This document shows positions 9,872-21,400 of a DNA stretch of 64,000 bases, piece after piece. Made by a program: the position numbers and the translations under genes. This stretch comes from Phylloscopus collybita. Taxonomy: Eukaryota > Chordata > Aves > Passeriformes > Phylloscopidae. The notes below the pieces were generated by a model. That model did not search any database. It was not told the DNA's origin and was given only the letters and a program-made list of their open reading frames with translations. The stretch's first letter is position 1; each line of letters begins with the position of its first letter. The stretch spans positions 9,441,001-9,505,000 of the forward strand of contig JAJNNQ010000023.1 of the NCBI GenBank assembly GCA_027886175.1, read 5' to 3'.

Positions 9872-12800
9872 CTGCAAACAAACCACAGGCAGCACTCAGC
9901 AGGTGCCAGTGAGATGCAGTTTCCCTGCGGTGATGCTTTTGCCTGGACCCGAACAAGGGCACCCCTGAGCCCTGATCACAGCTGAGCCACCCACCCTGAG
10001 CAGCAACTCAGCCTGCCTGATGTCCTGGGTAAGGAAAGGTGCAGGCAACAGCAACAGGGATGAAATGAAAAGCTGGTAGGAAAGGATCTCTGTGAGACAT
10101 GACATTGTTTATCAGCCAAAACAAGAAGGCTGGTGAGTGGCTGTGACCCCATAGTTAATTGAGTAATGTGCAAGAACTGATTATTACGATGTAAACATGC
10201 GGATTCTTGCCAGAAAGGAACAATTTATGTTTGCTTGCACTGATTCAAATCAGATGCATGACTACAAAGGGCATGTCCCTGAGGTGACTGACCCGAGGCA
10301 GGAAGCAGGGCAGGTGCCAGCCCTGCTGGCCCCACCTACCTTGGTGTCCTGAGGCACGGCGTACTCGATCAGCTCCACTCCATCTGCAGACTGGTACACC
10401 AGGTCGAACTTCCCTGGCTCCTTAGCAACTGAGAAGCCAAACAACCAACTCAATGAGCTACAAACCACAGAAACTTCAAATGTTTACTACAAAGGCCGAC
10501 CAAAACCAGCTTGGCTTTGGGGTTGCTTTGTTTTTGTTTTGTGTTTTTTTTGTGTCTGGGTTCATAATTGTAACAAAAAGTCTTGAGGTAAAACTGAATA
10601 CTACACATCAAAATTAGGGTAATTATCTGGCTACTCACATGAGAAAGTCAACAATATGTTGCTGAAATTTGAGAAAAAATGCTCATATGACAATTCGTTA
10701 ATTCTGGATTAAATGGCAGCTGGAGGATACACAGCTTGAGAAACAGTCATCATTTCAGGTCTCAGGAATTGCACCTTGCTATTGCAGGGACTCACTTCCA
10801 CACCCACTGAAAAGATATCATTATGACCTCCCATTTTCTCTGTAGTTCCATAAAATAATTTCTTTCAGAAAACGATACCATAGTAGAGGTGAGTTACTGA
10901 CCACTCAAACTGACTGAAAAAAATTGTTTTGTAAATACCCATGAGCACCTTTCAGTTCAACTACCAAGGGTTAGAACTTCTCAATTTAAATAGACTTCTT
11001 GGGGAGGGAATGAGGAGGGGAGGAGCATGTTGAGAATGAACCCAAGGAAATTTGGAATACTCCTGGAAGACAAAGTGTTCCTTGGACTTCTGGTTTTCCA
11101 GGTGACAGCACATGACAACAAACCCTTGGTGTCCCCAGGTACATACATTGTCCTGCTGATGTTGAAAGGATCTCGAGTTCAATCTGCTTTTTTTCAGCAT
11201 TCCAACCGATTATTTTTGCCTCCTTCACAAAGCAACAGGAAAAGAATCAGGTAAGACACACTTCAGCACTGGATAACTGTTCCATATTTACAACCAGTGT
11301 TGTAAATACTTGATTGCTGCCAGAGGAAATAAGTATATTTGGCTATCAGCTTTTCCAGTCTCCATGTATAAAATCTGCAAATAATTAATGCTCAGCAATC
11401 TGTAACTCCTGGCATCAATAAACCAAAGTTACTCATTGTCACCAACTTTGCAGTTTAAATCAGTACTTACCCAGAAACCAAGTTATTTGAAGTAGCAACA
11501 AAATTTTACTTGCACCAGTTTTAAGAACTTCCCCTGACTTCAAATAGGAGTAGACTCAAATACAGCTACATTTTTCTACTTGAGAGCCTGCATATTAATG
11601 ATTTTTAATAATCCTTGTTACAGGATTATTAAACAACCAATTTGTAGTTGGTGGTTTGTTTTAATAACAGCTACATTTTTCAGATTCTCAATTACTTTTG
11701 GCTTCTAGAGTTTTGATTTTTACTGCTGCACCAGGAATAGCCTGTGGAGTCAAGTGGATGCAAGGAAAAACACTGCACAACATCAAAATATCTAAGCCAT
11801 ACCTCACCTATCATAGCTCTGTGAAGGGAGGAAAGAAAACCAGTACCTTATAGTCTGAAACTTCAGGACTGTAATTTTCAGTTAGTTCCAGGTGCTGTTG
11901 AAAGAAACACAAGTAACAAACTGTAACCTTTCCCAATCTTTGATGATTCTACCTACATCCAGACAGTTTCTTCAGCAAGAGAAAAGTGCAAGAGCCAAGT
12001 CTCCTACTCCTGGAACACAATGCCAGTCATGGTTCCAGGTAGGCTTCCAGGACTTGCTGGATTTACATTCAGGTCAGGCTCTGTGAGAAGATCAGGGAGA
12101 TGGATCCCAGTCTCCTCAACTGCAGGGATTTAATTTTCATTTACTTTTTTATTTTACAGTGCAGTGCAATTATTTGTATGGTAAGACTTGCAATAACATT
12201 TACATGGAAAATCACATTGAAATGACAGCAGAGACAGCATTTCTTATGTTATACAAATACAGAAAGTCTAAACAAATGCACTTAACTTCTATATATGCTT
12301 CAAACCTTTGTAAAAATCAAAGCCAGGCTTTACAACAAGTGAATTTCTTAGAGAAACTATTAGGTCAGGAACTTAAGAGTGGCCCCAATGAAGCAATTTT
12401 AACCTACTAACATTCAGTATTTCCAGAGTTCTTTACCTTAAAGGCAATTCTTTCTCCCACTTGTGGTGGAGCAGCTAGGAGAGGTAACACACTATAGTCT
12501 CTTCTGGGAATCTCCATGGGGTTCTGTGAAACAAAGAGTAACCCACTGTTACTGGGTTTAATTACTGATTTAATTACTGTATCAGTGAAAACAAGGCAAT
12601 GTTCATGCTGCATGGATTGCAAGAAGCTCTGAGAAGAGCAAGGCATATTCTTTGTTTTTATATATATAACACAATCACTTTATTGTTGTTTCACAAACAT
12701 GTCCTCAGGCTGGCAAATGGAATTACAGTAAATAAAAGTTAAGATCAGCCTTTATCCCACTAATCTATTTCTGCTGTTATGAATTACTCTCATCCTCCAG

Positions 12801-15314
12801 GCTCTGTGTGCAGTTCAAGGTGCCAGAGAGAGGTGACCTCTGCCTGTGTCAGTCACTCACCTGGACAAGGACAGAAGTGTTTGTCGCAGCTTCATTTAAC
12901 TGCCTCTGTTTCTGGCCTTCACTGCTGTAGTTATAGAAGAAGCCAGGGTTTGCTCCTCTCCCATGGCCCCTCATCATCCCACGAAACCCACGGCCCCTAG
13001 GTCCTCTCCAAAAGTTATCCTCTCCCGTTCCACGCCCCCTTCCACGGCCCGGGCTGGCAAACAGTCCTTGGACACTGGCTGGCAATTGCTTAGTGCAGTT
13101 CCTTGCTAGAGAATTACCCAGTCCAGCACCTGCTGCAGATTTTTTAATAACAAGTGTGTCTGAATCTGAGCTCTCCGAGTCTGACGAGGAGCTCTTTGCT
13201 TTGGGAGCCTTGGTGCTGGCTTTTACAGCCACCCTGTGGTTTGGCACCGATTCTTCCTTCGCAGAGCTGTCTTGTGCTGGTGTCACCTTCTCATCCTCTG
13301 TACTTGAGTCAGAATCTGAACTAGAAGACTGGGGTTTTTTAGCATTTTTACTAATTGCAGTCTTAGTCTTTTCAGTGTTAGACTTTACAGTCACTTTATT
13401 AGTTTTCACATCAGAATCTGAAGCAGCTTGGTATTTGTCTTTGGGAAGTGTCACCACTACAGGTTTATGGGAAGATTTATTTTCCTTTACATTTAATTCA
13501 CTGCTGTCACTGTCAGATGATGTGCTGGAGGAATCTGAAGCTCCCACCCTCTTTTTCCTGGACTCTGTTGTGATCTTTTTGGTGCTATTTTTACCAGAAT
13601 TTGCCTGTTCTAAAGCCATCTTTGTTGCAGCAACCTCTGTCTGCTTCTCATCCTTCTTTTTTGTTGCCAACTGTTTCTCCCTCTCTGTTTTTTTCATCTT
13701 TTTAGAATGGGAGGTAGAGCTCTCTTCCTTACCTTCTGTGAGTCTACTTCTTCCCCTAGCTTCTTCCTTTCTTTTTCTTTTCGTGTACCTTTTTTGAGAG
13801 TCCCAAGTATCTACAGAAGTCTCTTCCCTACTAGAGGAATACTCAAGGCTATGCTTCTCCTTTTTCTTTTTCCTTTTATGCTTGCCTTCATTCCTAGAGA
13901 ATTCTTCCTCATCCTGCTTGTGTCTGTGCCTTTTTTTGTCTTCTTTTGTTGTGTAAATAAAGCCATCATCTATCTCTTCATATTCATCTTCAACTATCTC
14001 TTCCAATTTTACTCTGTTAAAAACAAAAGAAAACCAAAAGCCACCGTTCAGCATAATGAACACTTTTCCCTACACGTGAGCAGCTCAGGCAAGTTCCCCT
14101 AGAGTGGAGATGCTCCAGCTCCTCCCCGGACAGTCCGGAGCGCTCCCCTGCAGGCACGGGCTCCCCTTCCATCTTCGGGAACGTTTCCAGCCGCTTGGCT
14201 CCCTCCATCCCTTCTGGACACGCTGGGGTGTCTCAGTGCCCGTGGGCACCTGGCTCCAATCCACCGCCCAGGGAAGGAAGAGCTCAGTCCCCCCGGGGAA
14301 ACCCCATCCCTGTCCCACCCCTGTGGGGATTCCCAGAATCCCAGAATGGGTCAGGCTGGAAGGGATCAGTGGGGTCATCCGCTCCCACCTCCCAGCCGAG
14401 GCAGAGTAATCCCAGAGCATGGGGCACAGGCTGTGTCCCGGGGGCTCTGGAATATCCCCCGTGAGGGAAACTCCACATCCTCTCTGGACAATCCGTCCCA
14501 GCGTGCAGTCCCTGCACAGGGAAGAAGCTCTTCTTCCTCCTGGTCAGGTGGAGCCTCCTGGGCATCAGTTCCTGCCCGCTGCCTCGTGTCCCACGGCTCG
14601 GCACAGCGGGACACCCGCTCCGGCCTCTTGGCAGCGCCTTCAGACACCGACAGACACCGGGGAGGTGCGTGTGTGGGACTGACCCCCTCCCGCTGTCCCG
14701 CTTCCAGTCCTGAGCACGGGGTCCCAGTCCTGCTGTCCTGATCCCGGTGTCTCTGTGCGGTCCCGCTGTCCCGGTCCCTGTCCCGATCCTGCTGCCCCTA
14801 TCCCGGTCCCTGTCCCTATCCCGGTCCCCGCCCCTGTTCCTCTCCCTGTCTCTGTTCCTCTCCCGCTGTTCCTATCCCGATCCCGGTCCCTTTCCCGATC
14901 CCGATCCCGATCCCGATCCCGATCCCGCTCCCGGTCCCGCTCCCGGTCCCTCTCCCGGTCCCTCTCCCTGTCCGATCCCGATCCCGATCCCGATCCCGAT
15001 CCCGATCCCGATCCCGGTCCCTGTCCCGATCCCGATCCCGCTCCCGCTCCCGGTCCCGCTCCGTACCGCAGCGAGTCGTTGTCCCGCACGAGGCGCGCGC
15101 TCTCGGCGGGCGGCAGCAGCGCCCCCTGGAGGAAGAGGCTGAGGCGGGCGCGGCGGCTGAAGCCGAAGCGATGGCGGATGAGGCTGAGCAGGTCGGTGAC
15201 GAGCCGCGCCTGGCCCGGCTCCAGCAGCAGCCAGCACAGCGCGCAGCCCGGGCTGGCCGGCGGAGGGTGGTCGAACACCAGCCGCAGCCGCACCGGGCCG
15301 CCGCCGGCCGCCAT
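9791..15314 (-). CDS. COIL: COIL (coilin, p80), complete 7-exon CDS
   Basis: Coilin is the nuclear scaffold of Cajal bodies, where snRNPs and scaRNPs mature. Exons 15067-15314, 12861-14013, 12437-12523, 11847-11894, 11147-11222, 10340-10428 and 9791-9871 join in phase to 593 codons plus TGA; the human protein has 576. The N-terminal ubiquitin-like self-association domain is residues 1-90, with [19 protein letters not shown]. Lys-rich nuclear-localisation clusters and three Ser/Asp/Glu patches follow. The Arg-Gly box at 405-436 corresponds to the SMN-binding region, and the C-terminal Tudor-like domain at about 475-575 has [15 protein letters not shown] and EPGKFDLVY. An in-frame ATG lies one codon upstream at 15317; the second ATG is preferred because it aligns with the human start and sits in ATGGCGGC context. 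It is head-to-head with SCPEP1. Confidence 0.97.
10340..10428 (-). CDS. COIL: COIL exon 6: Tudor-like core
   Basis: 89 bp. It encodes [14 protein letters not shown] and EYAVPQDTK, against [14 protein letters not shown] and EYAVTQESK in human. Acceptor TTCTCAG, donor GTAGGT. Confidence 0.96.
11147..11222 (-). CDS. COIL: COIL exon 5
   Basis: 76 bp, acceptor TGTGAAG, donor GTATGT. It encodes a block ending [13 protein letters not shown], homologous to human QVDIEILSSLPAL. It ends with one base of a split Phe codon. Confidence 0.92.
11847..11894 (-). CDS. COIL: COIL exon 4 (16 codons)
   Basis: 48 bp with acceptor TCAACAG and donor GTACTG. It encodes [15 protein letters not shown], matching human LELTSSYSPDVSDYK. 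Too short to appear as an open frame with its own ATG. Confidence 0.95.
12437..12523 (-). CDS. COIL: COIL exon 3: start of Tudor-like domain
   Basis: 29 codons, phase 0 at both ends. [16 protein letters not shown] is almost identical to human DYSLLPLLAAAPQVGE. Confidence 0.96.
12861..14013 (-). CDS. COIL: COIL exon 2: charged central region and RG box
   Basis: 1,153 bp, residues 83-467, acceptor TTAACAG, donor CCAG|GTGAGT. It starts RVKLEE, continuing the human ...LRVKLEE. It carries Lys-rich clusters, [13 protein letters not shown] acidic serine patches likely to be CK2 targets, and the GRGRGRG...RGHGRG box before the donor. Confidence 0.96.
14332..14625 (-). mobile_element. CR1 LINE 3' end in COIL intron 1
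   Basis: It starts CCCAGAATCCCAGAATGG (CR1 3' octamer in reverse). The usual CR1 order follows: GGCTGGAAGGGATCA, CTCCACATCCTCTCTGGACA, GAAGAAGCTCTTCTTCCTCC, then TTCCTGCCCGCTGCCTCGTG. It is GC-enriched and diverged, and has the same orientation as COIL. Confidence 0.85.
14741..15060. repeat. (GATCCC)n / (GGGATC)n hexamer and relatives
   Basis: About 320 bp of CCCGAT-type units with CCCGGT, CCCGCT, CCCTGT and CCCTCT variants. Pure stretches occur at about 14893-14927 and 14973-15015, the latter seven uninterrupted GATCCC units. It ends within ten bases of the COIL exon 1 donor. On the COIL strand it is GGGATC repeated, a G-quadruplex-type pattern. Confidence 0.95.
15067..15314 (-). CDS. COIL: COIL exon 1: self-association domain
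   Basis: It encodes residues 1-82 and two bases of Arg83, ending CTGCG|GTACGG. It contains VRLRL, FDHPPP and [15 protein letters not shown], nearly identical to human coilin. The donor is immediately followed by a G-rich hexamer repeat in the intron. Confidence 0.96.
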
Positions 15315-15439
15315 CATGGAGGCGGAGGAGGAGGAGGAGGAGGAGGAGGAGGAGGAGGAAGAGGCAGAGAGGGCGGGCACGGGGGCGGGGCCTCAGGGGG
15401 GGCGGGGCTGGTCCCGTGACCGCGGGGGCTGAGGGAGCG
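15315..15439. promoter_or_regulatory. bidirectional promoter COIL / SCPEP1
   Basis: Only 125 bp separate the two divergent start codons. The interval is GC-rich and TATA-less, with GGGGCGGGGC-type Sp1 boxes near 15382-15391 and 15401-15409 and a (GGA)n tract at about 15319-15360. GATGGCGGC over the COIL ATG resembles a YY1/TISU element on the COIL strand. Human COIL and SCPEP1 are also divergent neighbours. Transcription starts cannot be placed from sequence. Confidence 0.8.
15318..15368. repeat. (GGA)n trinucleotide repeat
   Basis: About fourteen near-perfect GGA/GAG units sit immediately upstream of the COIL start codon, within its probable 5' UTR. In the COIL frame they would read as poly-Ser, but no in-frame ATG precedes them. 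Confidence 0.9.
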
Positions 15440-15491
15440 ATGGAGCCGCTCCGAGCTGGGACCGTGTTGTCCGTGCTGCTGCTGGCGGCAG
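15440..15491 (+). CDS. SCPEP1: SCPEP1 exon 1: signal peptide
   Basis: 17 codons plus one base. ATGGAGCC has G at +4 and a purine at -3. It encodes a Leu-rich hydrophobic stretch (VLSVLLLAA). Donor GCAG|GTACGG. Confidence 0.9.
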
Positions 15492-18400
15492 GTACGGGAC
15501 GGGATGGGAGCGGAGCGGGGCCGGGCCTGGCCTCCGGGCACGGCGCACCCGTGTCCCGCAGCCGGGGAGAGCCCCGGCTGAGCCGCGGGAAATTCCGCTT
15601 GCCGAGGTGGCGGTCGGGAGGGACGGAGAGGGTGGCGGGAGGCCCGGCGGGAGCAGCAAAGCCTGGCCACTGTGCCTTGGAAAAGCCTTATTGCGCCTAC
15701 TCCAGTGTGCTGTTGCCTTTTCCCTGATTCCTGAGATAAAGGGATGGAGTGTCAAAAGTCTGTTCCGTGTCCGAGATGGCCAGTAGACTGACCGTGTAAG
15801 GTGACCAGACTTTACCGACTTAATTGAGTTATATTAAGGTTATATTTTGGATTCCTTTAGAAGTGACCCTCTGTCTGTCTGCATCTGCCCTCCTGGGGAC
15901 TGTGTGGTGCTGCGGGCTCCGCAGGCACCCAGATCAAAGTATCGGGACGAGCTCAGCTGATCCGGCCGTGGCCGCTGCGGGTTCGGTCCCCGTCCTAAAC
16001 GATTCACTGCATGGTTGGGCTCGATCTTTTTAGGTCCCTCTCAATTCAGAATATTCTGTGATCCTTGTCGAAATTGCAGCTGATTAGGGAGTTATTCCAT
16101 TGGGGTTAGTGGAGTTGTGCCTTCAGCCCAGGCCTTGCAAACACTTCAAGAAGAAATTATTCCAGCGATTAGGCTGTTATTCCGGCGGCATCTCTAACAC
16201 CAGGGTCTGATAAGGAAGCACTTAATTACACACTTCATTCATTGACGATAACTCAGCTGTGGGTGGGGGTGTATGTATAGACAGGTTTTTCAAAGTAATT
16301 TTTTTTAATAGTAATAGCACTTCAAATTATCACACCCAAGATTGAAATGTAGTGTTTTGGACCAATTCTGGTGGAAAGCAATGAAACCAATAAAAGCCGA
16401 ACCTTTTTACCTAGCTGATTGTTATTTTTGTTTCCTCTCAAGCTGTAGTTCTGAGGCAGCCCCAGGAGCCCAAAGAGGTGTGGGGATATGTGGAGGTTCG
16501 GAGCAAGGCCCACATGTTCTGGTGGCTCTACTATGCAAATAACCCAACCCAAGACTTCACAGAGTTACCTCTCGTCTTGTGGCTTCAGGTAAGGTTTGGT
16601 TAGAGGCACCTAAGCAGTAATTCTTTCCATCTGTGCCTGGTTCAGTCTGGTATCTGATACTGTGCAGCTCTGCAGAAACAGGATTCGAAACTGCCTGGTT
16701 CCAAACGCCTCGCCTTGAGAATGAGGTGTTGGGGTTGGGAAGAACAAGGATGATTTAATTCTGCCCTTGTGGGCTGTCCTCAGCTTCTCACCTTCCATCA
16801 AGTTCCAGTGCAGTAACAGAGATTGTTCTTATCTTTCATACAACAGTAGTGATTTTTGTGCATTGTAGTTTCACAGCTCCTTTCCTGGAGAGTTTGAAGT
16901 CTAAACAATGTTCAGAGAGAGAGAATAGATAAAATCATCAGAGATTTAGGATGATTTCTAAGTGGAAGAATCCCAGTTTGATAGAATTGGTGGCGTGTTC
17001 TCCACAGTACATTTCAGAAGTTAATGTTGAAGAGAATCACTTGAGGACTTTTTCTTATTCTTTCTGGGTTATTTCATCAGAGTGAAACCCACAAGCTGTG
17101 CGTGTGGATTAAGCTAATGACTTGCAAACCCCAGTTAGCAGCTAGTTAACTTTTGCACTCCCTATTCAGGGAATAAGGTTTTGAAACTGTGCTCACATAG
17201 CAGGCAGCTCACCAGAAGCTCTCACAAGGCAGTGACTGCTTCTGTGTAAATTCCTGTTTTCAGAAATGGTGTGTGTGTGCATAACCCATGTCGCAACAGG
17301 ACACGGGCTCATGATCAGAAGGCTGAAGATGACTCCAATCTTTCTTTACTGCCCGAGACTTCTTCCCTTTATACTGTTTTACAAAGAACCCACCCAAGGG
17401 GTGGAAGAAAGACAAACTTCTGGGACCACATTGGTCAAGTCAGAGGGACATCAAACAAAGTCCCTCCTAGAGAAAGGAATGCAGAAAACAGGATACTGTT
17501 AGAAAAACATATCCCTTGGTTACAGAATTGTGCCTGGGAAAGTGCCTCAGAGAAATCAAAACATCACAGGCATGAACCATGACTACAAACCCAAGACCAT
17601 GAGGAACAGAGCCCGCTCTGTAAATTAACATGTAGTGCAAAAGCCATTTCTAAAAACTTACAATCTGTCATTCTGCTTACTAGCTGGCTTGTATTTTTCT
17701 TCCATCTGTCATATCTGTGCCATGCTGCCTTTTAACGTCTTTGTCATTTGGTATTTCCCTGCAGGGTGGCCCAGGAGCTTCAGGCTGTGGATATGGGAAC
17801 TTTGAAGAGATTGGTCCATTAGACAAAGCAATGAAACCAAGAAACACGACCTGGGTACAGTAGAGAGTTCAGCCTCTAACTACTAATTACAAATGTTGGT
17901 TTGCTTGTGTAAGCAGATGATCACCATGCAAAAAAAACACAGAACAGTTTTTCATTTAAAGTTCAGTAGAACTACAATATTTCAAGTTAAAATACTGTGG
18001 TTAATAAATTAGCTTTTAGGAATAGTCTTGTTTAAAACTGAGGGGTAGACAAATTATTTGATGAAGTATGTCTGGTCTTCCATGAAATTGTGAAATGCAG
18101 ATGTCTGGGAAACAGAGAGCAGGGAAATTGTAGAAAGTGTTGTTTCACATCACAGCTTCACTGTGTGCAGTCACAGAGCTTTTTCTGGATGGCTGGCAGT
18201 GTAAAACCTGTGGCTTGTAATTACAGGTCCAGTATGGCCTTCAAGGGAAAACAAATTACAGCTGCCTGTGAAGATGGAAGTTTAATTAGTGCAATATATT
18301 TGTGCTCTGAGCTACAAATTGTCTGAAGTATTCTAGTGTTCCTTAGGTGACCTGCCCCTGGATGACTTTTGGGGTGTATTTCTGGTTACAGATGGGGCAA

Positions 18401-21400
18401 ATTGAAGGACTTTATGTTGCACCTAATTTTTCTGCAAGTTTTTGAGGTCCAGGGATTTGCTGGCTCAGTTAATCATTTGTGCAATCAAAACTAAGGTTTT
18501 TTGCTGGTGCTGAACTGAGGTTTTATACAAACCTTTCTGCTTCTACAGTTGCATGCAGCCAGTATCCTGTTTGTGGATAATCCTGTGGGCACTGGATTCA
18601 GTTATGTGGATGATTGTAGCTTGTTTGCCCAAAACCTTACTGCAGTAGTTTCTGATATGATGGTTTTTCTTGGAGAATTCTTCAAGAGTAGAACAGAATT
18701 CCAGGTAAGTGAATTGAATTTTTGTTTATTGTTGTATTTTTCTCTGCTTTTAAATAGAATTAAAAAAATAATTAGGGAGCAGACTTCCAGATGTGCAGTG
18801 TTTTGCTGTTAGGTAGTGTTTGGTGCAGGTAAAACCACTGTCTCTTATTTTTCACATTTCAGAAGTTGTATCTTGATTTTGGGGTTAGTTAGATAAGCAT
18901 TGGGGAGGATTATTGTCTGTTGAGTGATACATGCAGCATATATAGGATCACAGCTACTTACAGTTCCAAAATACTTCAGAACCAACCCCAGCAAATCACC
19001 AGGATGTTATGGAAATCTTATGTGCTGCTAAAATAAGAAAAATGTTAAATGTTTGATGGTGAGAGGTGAACAGCCAGTGCCTGGGTCCTGTGGGATCTGG
19101 GAGATGGTTGGAGGTACCTTCTGCCCAAAGAGTTCCTTATGTGGCTTTTCTCTCCCCAGACCATCCCATTCTACATATTTTCTGAATCTTATGGAGGTAA
19201 AATGGCTGCTGGGGTTGCTTTGGAGCTGCACAAAGTAAGTACTTGGAGGATGTAGTTCACTTTGCACTTTAAAACCTGCAGTTTTACAAGTACTTTTATT
19301 TTCTAGAATTCATTGTCCCTGTTGCCTAATTCACAACACTACTTACTGTTTTCACTTAAAGAAAACTGTTTCTAGAGTCATTAATAGCTAACTAAAATTT
19401 GATTCTTGGTTTGTTGTTTTGGTTTGGTTTGGTTTTCCTTTTGTTCACAAAGGCTGTTCAAAAAGGGACCATAAAGTGCAATTTTATGGGGACTGCTCTT
19501 GGAGACTCCTGGATTTCTCCTTTGGGTACGTTTAAACTCCTCAGACTGTGGATGATTTTTTGTTGTTATTTTGGGGTTTTGGTTGTTGTAATCATTCCAT
19601 GAGTGCCTAAAGTCCAAAATGCCATCCTTGCCTTAAGTGAATTAACTCTCTAGGGAGTCTGAAAGAAACACTCATCCTTGCAGCTGTGACTGAAGAGTCT
19701 CTCTTTAGGAAAAGTCAGAGAGCAAGGTCACTGAGGAGCACACTTGCATCTGAAGTGGAGGGATGGTGAAATGTCCCTACACATCTCTGCAGCCTCTGAG
19801 GTGTTTTGTAAGAGTCCTGTGCTCAAATGTGGCCACCAAATGATTCACAAGGCTGCAAGTGAGATTTGTGTCTGGTGGAGGACAAAAAACAAATTAAAAG
19901 GTCCTTCAGTGGGATAGGCAAGGGCAGGATTCACAGATTCCGTGCAGCACAGCCCTTATCTGTCTGCCATCAGCTGATCCTTGAGAATTTACAAACAAAG
20001 CTGTTATAAAGCAGAGTAGTTGTTCCCTTTGACTTTTCAAACAGATCAGTTTAAATAATTCCTATCTTCTTGTTTTACCTCTGCCCATGTTCTGGCAATG
20101 TGCTGCAGTGCTGGGGGAGAACATTTTGGTAAAACGTGTTGGTTGCTTTTAAATAAATTTCACTGGTTAACTCATAGGGGGTTAATGATGTTGCAGGATT
20201 TGTAAAGAACCTGCTCTGTGGTACATAACCTTAGGAATAAACAGAGCTGACTGTCCCCTTTTACTGATTAATTAATCTCCAATTATTTTTCTGATAAGTA
20301 TTGTTGCCCCAGTAAAGGAAAAGTAAGTTAAATCTTATGTTAATGATTGATTGTCAGTTTGATGTTTGAAATCTGTTCCATTTGTTTAGACTCTGTGCTG
20401 TCCTGGGGCCCCTACCTTTACAGCACTGTAAGTACCTTAAACTCCTGGTTCTCACCTGCTCCCTTGTGCTGCCATACAGTACAAATGGGTATTGAATTTT
20501 GAGATTACCTCTTGGCCTGAATAAAACCTCAAAAGCATGGAGGCTATTAGCAATATTTGGATGTGGGATTTTAATTGAAACTGTCCTTGTGTTTGTCTTC
20601 CAGTCTCTCCTTGATGATAATGGTCTAGCAGAGGTGACTGCTGTTGCCAAAGAAATAATGGATGCAATAAATAAAAATCAGTATGGGCTGGCTACTGAGC
20701 TCTGGGGCAAGGCTGAAGCTGTCATTGAAGAGGTGAGATCTTTGACTAACATTAAGGACTAATTGCTGCCTGGGGAAGGCACATGATTTCAAGTTACCCT
20801 TTCTATGAATGCTGAGCTGGCATGAATTCTCCAACCCTCTGCCCAGTCATTTTTGCCAGGATTTGTTTTATCCCAGTGCTGATATAAAGGAGTGTTTGCT
20901 ATGCCCTGCTGGGTGAGTGACAGAGGAAGTGGGCAGGACAGCCCTTGTGGTCTTCCAGTATTGCACTGAGATTTCAGCATACAACTAGTCCTCTTGATTT
21001 CCACAGGTTCAAATTAAATAAACTATCTCTCCTGGAATGCTTTGAATATTGAAAACTGCATCCAGCAAGACACAAATTTGAAATGCACACATCTCTATTT
21101 GAAGAACTACAATAGGTGCACAGGGTAGAAAGGAACCTCAAGTTATGGTCTGTTACTGTGGGCCACTGCATCTCATTACTTAGAAAGTTCCAGCATAAAA
21201 GATTGGTAAAGTTTTGCTTTTGGTTGCTCCAAAATCTTATTCTCTGTCACATCTCATTCTTTATTACACATAAGGCTCTGGCTTCCATGGACAGAAAGGC
21301 TAATCTGGAGCCACTTCCTTCTTTGCTTTTCTGTTTTGTTTTGTTCTTCTGTGTTTCATAACTGACAGTCCCTTGCACATAGATGGTTTCACTTCCTGCT

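Larger units (their letters stand above)
9872..12860. other. COIL introns 2-6
   Basis: Introns at 9872-10339, 10429-11146, 11223-11846, 11895-12436 and 12524-12860. They are AT-rich, with no repeat family, extra exon or small RNA that I could recognise. Confidence 0.7.
14014..15066. other. COIL intron 1
   Basis: The left part (14014-14330) is ordinary. A CR1 tail lies at 14332-14625 and a C-rich/GATCCC hexamer repeat at 14741-15060. Together they fill most of the GC-rich intron. Its COIL-strand frame stays open from exon 1 to a stop at 14640. Confidence 0.85.

Noticed and set aside
14640..15432. Plus-strand frames with Pro-Ile, Asp-Pro and Ser-Arg repeats across COIL intron 1
   Set aside because: They are translations of the GATCCC hexamer in different frames, on the strand opposite COIL.
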